64,000 bases of DNA. Source: Symmetrospora coprosmae (taxonomy: Eukaryota; Basidiomycota; Cystobasidiomycetes; Symmetrosporaceae). Positions 1 to 10,886 of the stretch are shown piece by piece. The first letter of the stretch is position 1. Every line of letters starts with the position of its first letter. The notes beneath the pieces were generated by a model. That model was not told the origin of the DNA, made no database searches, and saw only the letters and a program-made list of their open reading frames with translations. A program made the position numbers and the translations under genes. The stretch is from contig VUYT01000020.1 in assembly GCA_008802785.1 (NCBI GenBank), positions 62,001-126,000 of the forward strand, written 5' to 3'.

Positions 1-175
1 ACGTTCGTGACTTGACCATGTGAATGCATTTGCGGGTCTCATGCCTTCTGACTTTGGATACAGGTTTCTCGCGTGTGTATTGCGCGCCCGCGGGCGGCGA
101 CTGAGGTACTTTTGCATGCTCTATGGGTAACGTGTCAGGGGGAACAGCCAAAGCAAGACGGTATGTGGAAGGAGA

Positions 176-3100
176 TCAAGCCGCCTCGCGCAAGGTGACG
201 ATGCCTGAGTCCATGGCGAAGATGATCTGCTTGCGCGGGCCAGGTAAACGGATGGGCATGCTGGACGGCGAAGAGTAGACCGAAGAGGAGCGGGAGGAGC
301 TGAGGCTGTTGAAGCCGTACGGATTGTACGGATCTTGTGATACCATGTTCGAGGTCGCTGAGGATGACGGGGGCGTATCGGCAAACAAGAGACGCATGTT
401 GCTTCCCGGGACTGGGTGCACAAAGAAGGTCAGACGATGCAGAGGAGCTTGGCCAGATGTCGTGACTCACTGATCTGCATGAGGTGCCCGCTGTTGACGT
501 GTCGGACCTCGAGAAAGTCTTTCTCGAAGGCAAGGACGTATGGGTACGACAAGGCTGCCGAAGCGAGGATTCGCTCAGATCAGCTTGCAGCCTTCATTGA
601 TTCCGCGTTAGCAATTGCGGACTCACCGAACGAAGTCGGATGCCCTTCCCACTGCACGAGCCAATTCGACCGTGCACGCCAGCCATTCTTGTTGACGTAG
701 AATGCAAACTCGTCGTAGCAAAGCAGGAAATCGCCGTCGACGCGGTAGATGGCCAGCGGCCTGACATTCTCCCGCTTCTGGACAAAATCGAGGGACGAGT
801 CGGCTGGATCGAGCAGTCCTTGCGTGTCCAGCGTGTCAAGGTCGACAATCTCAAAGCCCTTGGTACACCCGACGCAGAGCTTGCTCTTGAGGAAGTGCAC
901 CGAGCTCGATTCTGTCGGGATGTAGAATTCCTTGTAAACGCGTAGGAGCTCATTCCCGCCTTGCAGCAGCTTTCGGATCGTTGGCTGTTTCTTGCCTCCT
1001 TTGCCGGACGGGTCGTTCGGCTCGAGCGTCTTGATCGTGCTCGACACGCTGCCTGACTTAACAATGCAAACCAACGTCCGGTTCAGGCAGATACCCGTCT
1101 TGAAGAAGGAGGCGTTTGTCGAAATTTTCCGAGCCCGCTTCGCGGCGTTTGCAGCGTCCGATGGGTCCAGCCCGTCCACCATAAAGGTCTGCACGGCCTT
1201 GTCTGCCAGCACAATCAGGATGCCGTAGTCCTCCAGCACATCCACCTGGGTGACGTAGGGCATGACCAGGACTCGCACGGGGATCTTGTCCTTGGCCAGG
1301 AGATTCGCCACGTAGACGCCATTGTCTGTACCAAACACCATGCGAGTGCCGCCGTCTGTATCGCCCGACCCAGAAAGTATGACCGAGATCAGCTGGGACA
1401 ACGGTGTGCGGAAGCCTGCCAAGTTCGGCTCACCGAAAGGAGCAGCGCAGGTGACCTTGTTGCTGCCGACAAAGTAGCCTTCGCTAAGTACGCTCGTCTC
1501 GAGCACAAGTGATCTCTGGCGCAATTCGGCTTGCCGTTCCTCGACCTTGTCGAGCCACTTCTTTCTCCCTGCCCACGATGGCGACCAGAGCGTTAAAGCA
1601 TACCCTTTCCGCCCGAGATGGGTGAAAGTGATGGAGAAACCCTGCTTGCTGGTAGGATCCGGAACGGAATTCCGAGCGCCGTTGCCATTGGTGCTCAAAT
1701 TCAACTTGGAGGTATTTGACGTGCGGGACATGAGAGATTTTGGGCGAACGGCTGGGTTGTTCCGGATGGTTGACGGGTCGTCCATAGTCGATACCACAAG
1801 CAGCTCGAGCGGTATTGGCTTGCGGTACACCTTGTACTGCTCGTTTTTGTTGGAACTCTTGGGTTTGACCATGAGTACGGCGTGATCAAACAGGAAGACC
1901 TGCAGTTCGGCCGACTCTGACTGGGTGCCACCTCGCTTCTTGAGCGGGCCTTTGAAGATGAGATCACGGTTCTCGTCGCGCAACTTGAGATCGACAGCCT
2001 CGCCTGGCTTGAAGACGAGCTGCTCGTCCAGCTGTACAAGGTTGAAGCGTGCCTCAGACCGCCCAGACTCGTAGTTGACCTTGGCGAGCAGTTCTCGGAT
2101 CATCTTGACCGCTTTCGGGATGTTTTCCTTGTCTGGGTTGCCCTCCTCAGTAATCTTGTTGATGGCTTCGAGGAGGAGAGGGTACCTGGCCAATCGTGTG
2201 GTAGGCTTGGTCAAGTAACCGTTCAGTTCCAGCTTGCGTGATTCCGGTAACCGTTCCGTGGTCTGGCGCATGAAGATTTGGACATCAGCTCCAGGTCCCA
2301 GAGCGCCGCCTTACACGCATACCACGCACCTCGACAAATTTCGCAAATGCCGGATTGCTCCCCTTTTCCTTCTCGAACTCGTACTTTCCGTACAGCTGGT
2401 GCGCGCCGTACTTGACGAACGGCTCAAAGTCTGGTATCACTTTGAGAAGCAGATCTCCGACGCTTGTGACGACTGGCTGCTGTTTCTGGCGCCGTGTGAG
2501 CGCTTCCGCCAGCCGGATGTTTACGTCGTGCACATCGGTGACGTTCCAGAAGACCTGCTTGACAAAGGCTTCCCGTCTTGCTTCTGGTATCACGGTGCCC
2601 GTCCGAAGGGGCGCCATCCATTTCTGGAGAACACCGAGAGAGTCCGTCAGCTTGTGCTTGCAGTGTCCATTGTTCCTGGCGCAAGACTCACATCGCGAAG
2701 GTACTCGAGATCGCGGACAAAGTCCCGCTCAGTGTATATGAGCTCATTGATGGCCTCTTGGCGCTTCTTTTCCGTGTCCGACACAGTGTCGGCAACCTCC
2801 TTTGACACCGAGTGTATCCAGAGCGCACCGGGCTCGGAGCCAAGACGGTCATCATCCCCGAGAAGCACCTCTTCCGAATTGCTCTTCTTGAGTCCCGGCT
2901 TGGGCATCATGTTGAGCCGGGCCTGCTGTTCGAGGCGTCGCGGGCACGCGATAGAGTAGCATAGCTTGTCGCGGGTACATGTGGGCGAGTAGCAGTCGGT
3001 GAGGAGGGTGAAGACGCCGCTGGGAGCCGCAGAGTCGTCGGAAAGCATCGTGTCCGTTGGACTGGCCGGCCGTGGGTATGGCGGCGTCACGCCGTGCCCG

Positions 3101-5441
3101 CCTGCATATTGCGAGGGGACGCCACCGTTCTCGAGCAGCAGTCGGCTGTTGATGGCTTCTGCCGACGACCCGAAAGGCGACGCATGCAAGCGCTCCCGGA
3201 ACTGGTAGAGCTCGTTGGGCGAGTCGCGCAAGCGGTGGTCGTACGTGACATCGTGAAAGAATTTTTGCGCATCAAGAGCACGGCCAAGCAGCAGCGCTAA
3301 GTTGCGGTCTGTCGTGCGGATGATGTAGGCAATCTTGTCGACTGCCTCCCGCCCGTCAAAAGCATCCTTGTAGCTGAGTCCGTCCTTTGTGCGCTCGACA
3401 AGCGAGATGCGTGCTCTGAACGCTTCGGCTACCCGCGAGAGAAGCGCTGGATAGACGATGGGGGCTCTTTGCGGCCGAGCGGTCCCCGGTGGATGGGCCG
3501 CATACGTGCCGTGCCCAGACGACGATGTCGGCGGAGCCGCGCCGTAGGGCACCTCGGAGATGGTAGAGGATGGTCTGGGAGAGTGCGATGGCGGCCGCAA
3601 GTCGGGCCGCTCCGATCCAGAGAAGGAGAAGGAGCGGTCGCCGTATGCCGAGGCAGCTTTTGGCTGTGTCGGGTAGATGCGGACAGATTCTGCCGATTTG
3701 CGCGAAGATGTGTGCCGCAAGGATTCCGACGGTGATGGACCGGACGGGTAGTTGTAAGGTGACATGCCCTGTAATGGGTACCCTTGCGAATTGCTCGTAG
3801 GATAAGGCGCGTATGACGCGTAGTGGGACGAGGCCGATGAAGGTGGCTGAGGCGGATGATGCGACTGCTGCCCGTACGCAGCGTGAGTGGTGTGCGACGA
3901 TAGACCTGACTGTGGGTACGAGGATGTAGATGGGACGTAGTACGAGGTCTGTTCACTGTCAACGCTTAGCCGGCGCTCGCCAAAGTGTGGAGGCTGCCCG
4001 TGTGCCGCTGAGATCATTCGAGGCCGAATCGTCAGCTCACAAGCGGTGTCTATGCGAGAGCCTGTTGTTACAAACCGCCGCACTCACCTGGATAGTTCTG
4101 TTGAAAGTCGGCAAAGGGACCAGCGTTGCCTGCATTGCTAGAGACCACGCTGACGGGACTGACTCTCGACCCGCTGGCTTCGTTCTCCTGCCCAAAGTGA
4201 GCGGGAGTGTAGGCCGAATTGGCCGTGTAGCTCCGCCTCGAGCTGTTCGCTGTGCTACTCGGTCCAGCAGAGGGGTTATTGCTATCGAAGTAATACTGGT
4301 CCCGCTCGAGCGCTCCTCCTGCTCCGCTGCTGCTGCCGGTGTACAGCGAGCCGTAGCCTGCTCCAGGCGATACGTCGTCGTCTCCGCGCCTGCCGTCGGA
4401 TTGCACAGAGGGCGTGGAGGTCTGCGTGCTGTGTCCCGAGCCAGACTGCTGTGGTTGCGACCCTCCAAACCAGTTGTACTCCCCAGCCTGCAAGTCGAAG
4501 CTTGGCAACCTCGGGACAGGCGCCGAGGCTGCTCCCCCTCGGGAAGCTGATGATGAGGCAGAAGGCATTGGTGGGACTGCCGTCCTGGAAGATGACGATG
4601 CAGAGTCGTATAGAGCACCGTCGAATCCTGTTGCAGCTGCAGAGTGCGGCTGGCCTATGCCGACGCTGGGCCCACCGAGCTGTCTGAAGGCCGGACCCTG
4701 CGGCGGTGGCGGCGGGGACGGGAGGTACTGGCTGCTGCTCGCCATGCTATGCGCGTACTGCGACGGGCTGGGCGATGGGGGCGGCATGGCTCCTTGCGGT
4801 ATTGGTGCCAGAGCAGGTGCGGCTGCGAGTCCTCCTGGTCCTTGAGCAGTGCTGGCACCGTTGCCGCTCCCAGTGCTGCTGCTTGGGTACAAGGCACCAC
4901 CGGGCGGCAGAGGGTGCATGCGGGGACCAGAGGGAAGCTGCTGATTGCTGTACTGGGGCTGATATGGTGCATGACTGTGGCCATGAGCGTAGCCTGGACC
5001 TGGCCCTTGCTGCGTGTGCCCTCTGTGCGCACCACCACCAAGCGACGGAGCGGGCCCGCCGTTGCTGCCACTGCTGACACCGCTGCTCATCCCCGGTCCG
5101 CCGTCAAAACCCAGTACGGGTTGCTGTTGGTGCTGGTAGTACGACTGCTGCTGCTGCTGCTGCGGATGCTGTCCTCCAGCATAGTACGAATGCGGTCGCT
5201 GCTGTTGCTGCAGTGGTTGCAGCCCTGCACCCGCACCAGCAGGCGGAGGCGGCGGTCGCGCTTGGTTCAGCGACGGCCGCGGTGCCGCATTGGGGCGTGC
5301 AAAGAGGTCATTGTAGATCTGCAAAAGACTGCCAGCCTCAGCTCTGCCCTCATTTCATCGGCCTGCCGCTGCCTGCTCCTCCCTGACCGCTCCGCTTCGC
5401 TTCACCTGATTTCGGTCTGGCTGCTGCCGCCGTGTGGTCAT
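176..5441 (-). CDS. ROM2: Rho1 guanine nucleotide exchange factor, ROM2-like (DEP-DH-PH-CNH)
   Basis: Exchange factor expected to load GTP on Rho1 at the plasma membrane in the cell-wall-integrity pathway. Seven exons join in phase: 5441-5406, 5318-4088, 4007-2692, 2623-2330, 2262-627, 554-471 and 411-176, giving about 1610 residues. The first exon codes only 12 residues and starts at an ATG with a good GTGAAG donor; the open frame behind it begins directly at a CAG acceptor and has no early ATG. Residues 13 to about 600 are Pro/Gln/Ser-rich with poly-Q. A DEP domain follows (about 610-700), then the DH domain starting near TERDFVRDLEYLRD (about 840-1030), a PH domain (VFLFDHAVLMVK) and a C-terminal CNH domain ending at LLFADTPP and IIFAMDSG. 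This order is that of fungal ROM1/ROM2. Identification is firm; the exact start is inferred from splice sites. Confidence 0.93.
5140..5226 (-). repeat. CTG/CAG microsatellite coding poly-Q in ROM2
   Basis: Runs of CTG on the plus strand (CAG on the coding strand) near 5147-5162 and 5190-5216 code glutamine stretches in the disordered N-terminus of the Rho-GEF. These are length-variable tracts in many fungi. Confidence 0.75.
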
Positions 5442-5978
5442 ATTGCGGAGCGCGCACGAATCCGTAGAGTCGAGGAGGATCGGCCGTTTACAAGGTTGTT
5501 TCCGTCCGAGCTTGATCCTTCCTGCGTCGTCCTCAAGCTTTGACCTTTTCCTTCATCTGCAGCCCTTCCAGCATGGCTGTCACGCTGACGTTCGTTTGAC
5601 GAGGAGGGGAGGAGTGGAGGAGTGGGTCAAAGAGGTGCGAAACAAGCGACTGGGAGCAAGGCAAGGCAAGGGAAGGGACCTTGCCGACGAGGACGGCGAC
5701 GGCAAAGAATGTGCAGAACATATATACTCGAATGCAGGCATGAACAACTTCCACCACATGCATGTCTAGGTAATGCATCCATCGTACAATCACGTACTGG
5801 ACCCAGGCGCGCGGCTCTGCGGTCAAGGCGGGAGGTGAGACGGCTTCGAGGGCATGTTTGCGACGTGACTTCGCTAGAAAAGGGATATTCAACCCTATAT
5901 GGTACTCCTGCAGGAATCGTTCGTAGCGCTCATATGTATGCTCAGGATCGTTCCGAGCCCCGACTTGCCGTATATGCT
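5442..5978. promoter_or_regulatory. Intergenic region upstream of ROM2 and downstream of the RhoGAP gene
   Basis: This 537-bp interval holds the ROM2 promoter and 5' leader plus the 3' end of the neighbouring RhoGAP gene. A 119-codon open frame on the minus strand (5533-5892) has no recognisable domain and is not supported as a gene. No clear TATA element was recognised. Confidence 0.5.
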
Positions 5979-8900
5979 CTACTGCCGTGGTGACGTCGCG
6001 GTATCCAACGACGCGTTCGAGCGGTGTCCTGTTCCAACAGCAACAGCGAGGATGCAGCCAGGTCAGTCGTTAAGTTATCGGTCCCTGTCGCTCAAGAGCG
6101 CTTGCGTGCACGCACCTCTGCCACTCGGCGCCGCAGAGCCGTCGCCGCTCTTCTGCTCAAACATTGCAGCGCGAGCACGGACCCCAGCTGCGCCCAGGCC
6201 TGCTGCACCGGCACCGCCAGCGGGGCCTTGCATGCTCATGGGCCGCGGTCCTCGAGCAGGCGCGATGCGTCGAGCAGAGGCCCCAGTCGTGCTGCGCTGC
6301 AGCGCCACATTGCCAACGAGCGGCTTGTCGAGGTCGTCTTCCTCCGCGGTTCCGCTCGTGCCCTCCTTAGCCGGTGCAGCTGTAGCTGCTGTCGACGCAG
6401 ACATGGGCGCCGCTTCTTCGGCAGTAGGCTGACTGGCCGCTGGCTGACTCTGCAACTGCGGCGCAACTTCCTCGGTGGGCGTCACAAAGCCCGGTGAAGC
6501 AGCGCCTCCCTCGTCGTCACTGGTTGCAAGTGCCGGTGCAGGCGGGATCAAGAGCGACTCCGCTTGCTCGCCATCCTCCGGGCCTCTGCCTGAGACAGCC
6601 ACAGCCGGCACAGCAGATGACCCCTGCGACTCTGTCGGCGTTGCCTCCGCTGGAATAGCAGGCAGAGGCGCCTCCGGCAATGTCGGTTCCGCTTCCGCCT
6701 TTGTGCGCTCAGGCGATGTAGCTGCCTTCTGCCCCGTCCGCTTCTCGAGCTCCTGCTTCAGCCAATCCTTACCTCGCTCCAGAGTTGACGCTGGCGACTG
6801 CATTATCTGATGCGCCGCATCGCCTACAACGCTCAGACCACCCGTCTGCAACGTAGGGACAGGCGGTGCCGTCGCGTTGTTGCTGCTGGCGTTGCTGCGG
6901 GTCAGCCGCTGGTCGACCATCTTGGTGCGCTGCCGCTTCGGGGCGTAGCGCTCCTCCTCGACCTTGCTCTTCTTTTCGAGCGTCGGCGGGAGGATGGCAG
7001 AGTAGTTCCGCAGCATGTCCGAGAAGAACTGCGCAGGAAAGCGATCGTTGAGCGTCTTGCCCGACTCGACGGCTGGGCGGAGTATGCACGGGCCGAGCGA
7101 GTGCCCAAGCTTGGTGATGAAGTCCGCGTCCGCCTCTTGCGACTTTGTCCCGCTGATCAGGCTGTTGAGGTGAGAAAGTAGGGCATCGAGAACGACCAGG
7201 TGGATCTTCGGTACACGCTCGAGAAGAGACAGGATACTGGCTGTGCGAGCATCCAGGTCCACAGTATCTGCTCCGACTGTCATATTTGGGCAGTCAGAGA
7301 TGAGCCAGTGTCACGAAGGACAAGGCCTCCGACACTCACCGCTGGGATACAGGGCTTTGATGTCGCTATAAAGCGCTGAGGGGATCAAGGAGACGGCGAG
7401 TTCGAGGAGATACAGCTGAACAGATTAAAAGCATCAGCACTCGGACCGACAGCCACAAGCGACAACCATGGCCAGATACACTCACCTTGACACCGCTCGC
7501 CAACACGGGGCCATCGAACCGCTTGACTTCGTCAGTCTGGATCGGACTAGCGGACGAGTTGACCAGGTTTCGCAGTCGGTGCGTGTAGAGCAGAGGCACT
7601 TCGTATATCCAGGTCTTCCTGCGGTCTGTGCGCAGCCGGGAACAAAAGCATGAGCGGCCGCCTGGCCTTTTTGAGAAAATGACGCATCATCCTACCCTCA
7701 TCGCTCGCGGCCCGCTTGTACGACTCGTCGAGAGCGCTCAGCAAAACGGCGTACACGTCCGGCGTCTGCTCTTTGGTGTCGTGCGTGTCACGCCAGTGGC
7801 GCAAGTCGACGCCAAACCGGACATCTGTCTCTTCGTGGTAGAAGTCGGTCCACACCGCCGGGCGCGGGCGGAACGGCCCGGTGCGATAGCGCTCAATGAT
7901 GCTGTTGATGTCATGTCCGGGCAGGAAGGCCTCGCCTAGCAGAGCTGAGCGCTCGGATGACAGCTGAAGCGGCGTGTTGAGCGAGGCGACCGTCGCATTG
8001 TACGTCGTGATGACCGACTTGATGGCCTTCATCCGGTCCGTCTCGAGCTTCTGCAGCCGGGCGAGCGAGCTGGCGGTCAGCTCTTCAAGTTGCATTCTGC
8101 CGTACGGGATTGACCGAAGAGCGCGAGACGCGCTGGATCAGCAGGCTGTCCATCCGATGTGACGGGCGATGGGACCCACCTGAGCTCCTCGAGTTCGCGG
8201 ACAGCAACGCGGTAGACTTCCTCCGCCTCATCGGCATCGCGGCGCAGTCTGTCGATTCTGTCGGTACTGGCTGCGATTTTGCCCATGCGAGCGTTGAGCG
8301 AGGTGACATTGCTGGCTGCCTTCTCGTACGCCGAGCTCAGGTACGACGAGATGGTATTGCTTCGGGACAGCCCGCTGGAAGCCGATGGAGACGAGAAGCT
8401 CTCTGCGGCAGTCGTCGAGCCAGATGATGGCGATAGGGGAGTCGCACCGGAGCTGCTGCCGTCCTTCTCTGGCACGCTGGGTGGTGACTGCGGCCTCATC
8501 TTGGGACTCATGAGCGGGCTGTTGGAGGATCGCTTCTCCCTCAGGGGTGCCGGCAGCTGCGTCAGCCGATCTGCCACCTCCCCGTCTGCCGCACTCTCGC
8601 CGCTGGTAGCCCCTGCCGCCTCGTTGATCTCCCTCTGGACGTCTTCGAGGTGGAATGCCTCCGGGCGCCAAGCATAGTAGGCGTCGCTCGAGTCGAAGAA
8701 CTTGTTACCGATCTCGCCAACGAGGCGCAGGATGGACAGCTCCTCGCTCAGCTGGCGGCAGAACTCGTGAGAGCGCGAGATGGATCCGCGGAGGTCGTCG
8801 AGATTGTCTCGGAACCAGAGAACCAGATCTTCGCCAGAGTGCGCATCGGGTGTGGTGCCCATCAACGGCACCTTGACACTACGCGGCACAGAAACGCAGC

Positions 8901-10519
8901 CAGGATAGCGTACTTGTATGCGTCAGCCTGTATGCACACTGCGAGAAGTGACCATAGCCGAACGCACGCAGTGGTCTGGATCTGCGCCTTGGCCTTGGAG
9001 AAGATGATGCTCCAGTCTTTGGGATGCTTCGTGATACGTCCGATCTCAAGCTCATCGATCTTGGTCTGCCTCGCAGTTGTACTTGCAAGCTCCGCAGCGG
9101 GCGCGAGCAGACCAAGCCCAGCCTTCTTCTCGCCTTCGACAACGTCGCGCCTCTCGCGGCGTGGCAGGGCGGTGCCTTCCTCGTCGACGAGCTCCTCCTC
9201 TTCGAGGATTGCGTCGCTCGTCTCGCGCCCTTTGGCAGCGAGCTCTTTCTCCCGCGCCTCAATGCGCATGCGGTCAAAGCGCGCCTTGACGGCGCTGGCG
9301 GTAGGTGAGACGCGCATGCGTTGCGAAAAGTTGCGCGCTAGGTTTGTAGCAGCCAGTGAGGCGTGCTGCGCAGCCTGAGCGGCCTGGTTTGCAGTGTCTC
9401 GCGCAACACTCGCAGCGTGTGTGGCAGCAGCAGAAGCGGCAGAGTCGCTTCGCACTCGGGAGGACGAGCCGGAGGATGTCGGCGCATTGGCACCTGCGCT
9501 TCCGACGGTAGAGCCAGGCGAGGTCGGTGCAAAGCGGAGATCCTCCTCTGCCTCTTCGGCCAAGGCACTCTTGACGTTTCGCGCTTCCTTTAGCTTGCGG
9601 ACCTGCGGGAGATGGACGACATATGAGCGCATGCTCCGTCGGACACTCAATGCTCGCATCGCCGCGATCAGGCCCACCTCGCCGGAGAACCCCTCCCAGT
9701 CCTTGACAGCTTCCTGGACCTGCTCAGTGATGTCAGAGACCTTGCTCGAGTGCGCACTCGACCACGTCGTGAAGGGTCGGATGACCATGTGGTCGAGGTT
9801 GTTGGCTACCGTCTCGTGCGCCTTTGCGACCTGGCCAGTCTCGTACTTGAGGCCTACGCGTGCACGGGTGATGCAGCCAGCACCGCGATTGTGCAATCAG
9901 CTGAAGTTCATGGAGAGCATGGACACCCGTGTGCGCTCTGGCGCTTGACCGCACAGGGGGATGGAGGGCGCCTCACCCTCGACGGTACGACGCAATGACG
10001 CGCCTTCATCAACGTTGAACCCCTTCTTGCTGAGCCCGAGCTCGGCAGCGGCGAACAGCGCGCGTGCAGTTTCATTGGAAGCATTGGCACGGTCCTGTGT
10101 GGTATTGGGGCGGAAGGGCAGTCGTCCGGACGTTGGGACGGTGGGGACACGAAGAAGACGTCAGGAACGGGGATCCACCGCGCGCGGAGGATGGTGACGG
10201 CCGCAGGGCGCGCAGCACCCAGGCCAGCGTGCTCGAACAGCGCTCAGACTAGGCTATAGCACCGTGCAGCACCCTCCTGGCGACACCGTCTGCTGCTGAG
10301 CATACTGTATGATTGGGGACTCACGGCGACGAAGCGCAGGATCTCCTGGTTCTCGACGGTCCCCGCGTGCACTTTGGCCAGGAGCGGCTCGAGGTTGAAG
10401 TCGGGCGTCCAGAACGAGTTGGCAAAGGAGGGCGGGGGTGGTGCAGTATTGCTGCTGCCACTGCTGACACTCTGCGTGCTGCCTCCTCCCGCTGCTGCTG
10501 CTGTAGCTGATGCCATCAT
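5979..10519 (-). CDS. RGD2: F-BAR/DEP/RhoGAP protein, RGD2-like
   Basis: Predicted Rho GTPase-activating protein that binds curved plasma membrane through its F-BAR domain. The N-terminus (PSFANSFWTPDF, then ILRFVA) is a typical FCH start. Exon 10094-9977 carries KKGFNVDEGASLR, and exon 9853-8968 continues the F-BAR coil. A DEP domain (GEDLVLWFRDNLDD) is inserted in exon 8878-8180, and the second F-BAR half follows in 8096-7696. The RhoGAP domain spans several short exons between about 7630 and 6900. The FCH-DEP-FCH-RhoGAP order matches yeast Rgd2 and S. pombe Rga8 relatives. The tail is Ala/Pro/Thr-rich. A last short exon after a GTGCGT donor moves the stop from 6075 to 5979; an unspliced end at 6075 is possible. 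The region 10095-10324 between the first two exons is not resolved. Confidence 0.87.
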
Positions 10520-10886
10520 GGCTGGGGTGGTGCGTGCGGAGCAGACGCTCAGGCCTGAGCGCTCAGCGCGCGTCGGTCAGGGCCCAGAGAGAGGGCCCAG
10601 AGAGGTTGGGTTTCAAGCGGCGGGAAGACCAATCACCGGCTCAGGGTATTTAGACGTGAATCACTGATCAGGAGCACTCGAGCCTACAAGACTTGCAAAG
10701 CCGGCAGTCGCTGCTGAGCGTACCGGGATAGCGGGAGTGAGTTTAAATGGCCCCAAGCTGCGGGGACCGACGCGTGCTAGTCCTCCGGCGGTCGAGAATT
10801 ATTGTAGCACTACTAGGGTATCTACAAGGGACCATGCTCCCGCTGAGCGCGCGACCGTGTATGCTCGTCTCCTTCGCCGAGTGGGA
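10520..10886. promoter_or_regulatory. Intergenic region upstream of the RhoGAP gene
   Basis: This 367-bp interval holds the promoter and leader of the RhoGAP gene and the 3' region of SEC2, both on the minus strand. I see no gene or clear element in it. Confidence 0.45.

Noticed and set aside
5533-5892. 119-codon minus-strand frame with a hydrophobic stretch
   Set aside because: It lies in the promoter region of ROM2, has no family and no splice context.
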